A stretch of 5,525 nt of DNA, taken from contig DLYC01000155.1 of the NCBI GenBank assembly GCA_003447895.1, forward strand, positions 3,049-8,573. The letters are read 5' to 3'. Positions within the stretch are counted from its first letter, which is position 1. Each line of letters opens with the position of its first letter. A program made the position numbers and the translations under genes. A model generated the notes under the pieces. It searched no databases. It had not been told where the DNA came from and worked only from the letters and a program-made list of their open reading frames with translations. Positions 5,370 through 5,525 of this stretch are shown here, piece by piece. This DNA comes from Lachnospiraceae bacterium. Its GTDB lineage: Bacteria > Bacillota > Clostridia > Lachnospirales > Lachnospiraceae.

Positions 5370-5373
5370 CTCA
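5345..5373. repeat. Palindromic repeat R9 (29 bp), carries the stop codons of two convergent genes
   Basis: Outer arms TGAGTCA and TGACTCA flank the core GGGACAGTCCC (centre A). Positions 8-9 are GG and 21-22 are TC, so the only imperfection is one G/T pair. The plus-strand TGA of the LtrA-like gene is at 5367-5369. The minus-strand TGA of the aldo/keto reductase is the outermost triplet, 5373-5371. Confidence 0.92.
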
Positions 5374-5525
5374 CGGCAGCGTATTGCCGGTCGCCTTATA
5401 CAACGCATACCACTCGGCGCGCGTAAGCCCCACGTCGACTGCCCGGGCTCCATCGCGGATCCGGCCGGTGAAGGAGCAGGCTGTCCAAATGATCCGCATG
5501 AAGCCTTGCCACGGCAATCCGCATG
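5371..5525 (-). pseudogene. YdhF-type aldo/keto reductase, 3' end with an apparent internal deletion; runs off the right edge
   Basis: Two minus-strand frames each carry part of one protein. The upstream frame, from the window edge to about 5456, reads RLHADHLDSLLLHRPDP, which matches the mid-protein signature of YdhF-type aldo/keto reductases (E. coli YdhF has DHLDLLLIHRPDP). The downstream frame then reads GRIRDGARAV and ends LTRAEWYALYKATGNTLP before the TGA, matching the C-terminus of the same family (E. coli YdhF has LKMTRQQWF in that place). Between these two motifs the family normally has about 150 residues, which are absent, and the frame changes. HRPDP (5456-5470) and GRIRDG (5449-5466) overlap on the same bases, so the junction lies within a GC-rich stretch at about 5455-5466. 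The gene would encode an NADPH-dependent oxidoreductase if whole. Family call is good; the deletion is inferred from remembered family structure. Confidence 0.62.

Noticed and set aside
1046..5373. CRISPR array made of the 29-bp repeats
   Set aside because: Spacing ranges from 4 bases to more than 1 kb, the gaps hold whole genes, and there are no uniform spacers or cas genes.
1..5525. tRNA or rRNA genes, or a phage integration site
   Set aside because: No cloverleaf, conserved rRNA sequence or integrase gene was seen on either strand.

Overview
The window is about 54% GC by eye and its gene content points to the Clostridia, probably a Lachnospiraceae-like gut Firmicute. It carries a Hanks-type kinase with a C-terminal membrane region, a DUF554/YdfK protein, an LtrA-like membrane protein, a small tandem zinc-ribbon protein, and strong AAGGAGG-type ribosome binding sites. 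The taxonomic call is inference from protein style only.

Layout, left to right. Bases 1-620 (minus strand) hold a lipoprotein-type metallophosphoesterase that lacks its metal-binding N-terminal half and is probably a decayed gene. Bases 621-779 are a divergent promoter region with an extended -10 on the plus strand, a plausible sigma-A promoter on the minus strand and a small inverted repeat between them. Next, on the plus strand, come a 96-residue double zinc-ribbon protein (780-1070), a REP-associated tyrosine (Y1, HUH) transposase or RAYT (1270-2163), a membrane-anchored Ser/Thr protein kinase (2221-3387), a DUF554 membrane protein (3447-4157) and an LtrA-like polytopic membrane protein (4221-5369). 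The right edge (5371-5525, minus strand) is the 3' end of a YdhF-type aldo/keto reductase that appears to have lost its middle by an internal deletion.

The dominant signal is a family of nine 29-bp imperfect palindromes, R1 to R9. Each has TGAGTCA and TGACTCA outer arms around a GGGAC-N-GTCCC core. They occur at every gene junction downstream of the zinc-ribbon gene, as single copies or close doublets. The RAYT sits between two doublets, which is the expected picture for a REP/REPIN system and its dedicated single-strand transposase. Every copy keeps an imperfect pair at the same place in the stem (positions 8-9 against 21-22).

The palindromes also supply the stop codons. Four plus-strand proteins (zinc ribbon, RAYT, kinase, LtrA-like) run into a repeat in the same phase and end with the same style of tail, ESxGQS followed by L or P. 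The DUF554 gene stops in a lone TGAGTCA half-site. The minus-strand reductase takes its stop from the far edge of the copy that ends the LtrA-like gene. So all six gene 3' ends visible in the window lie in repeat sequence. The genes between the repeats show no common pathway; what links them is the repeat family.
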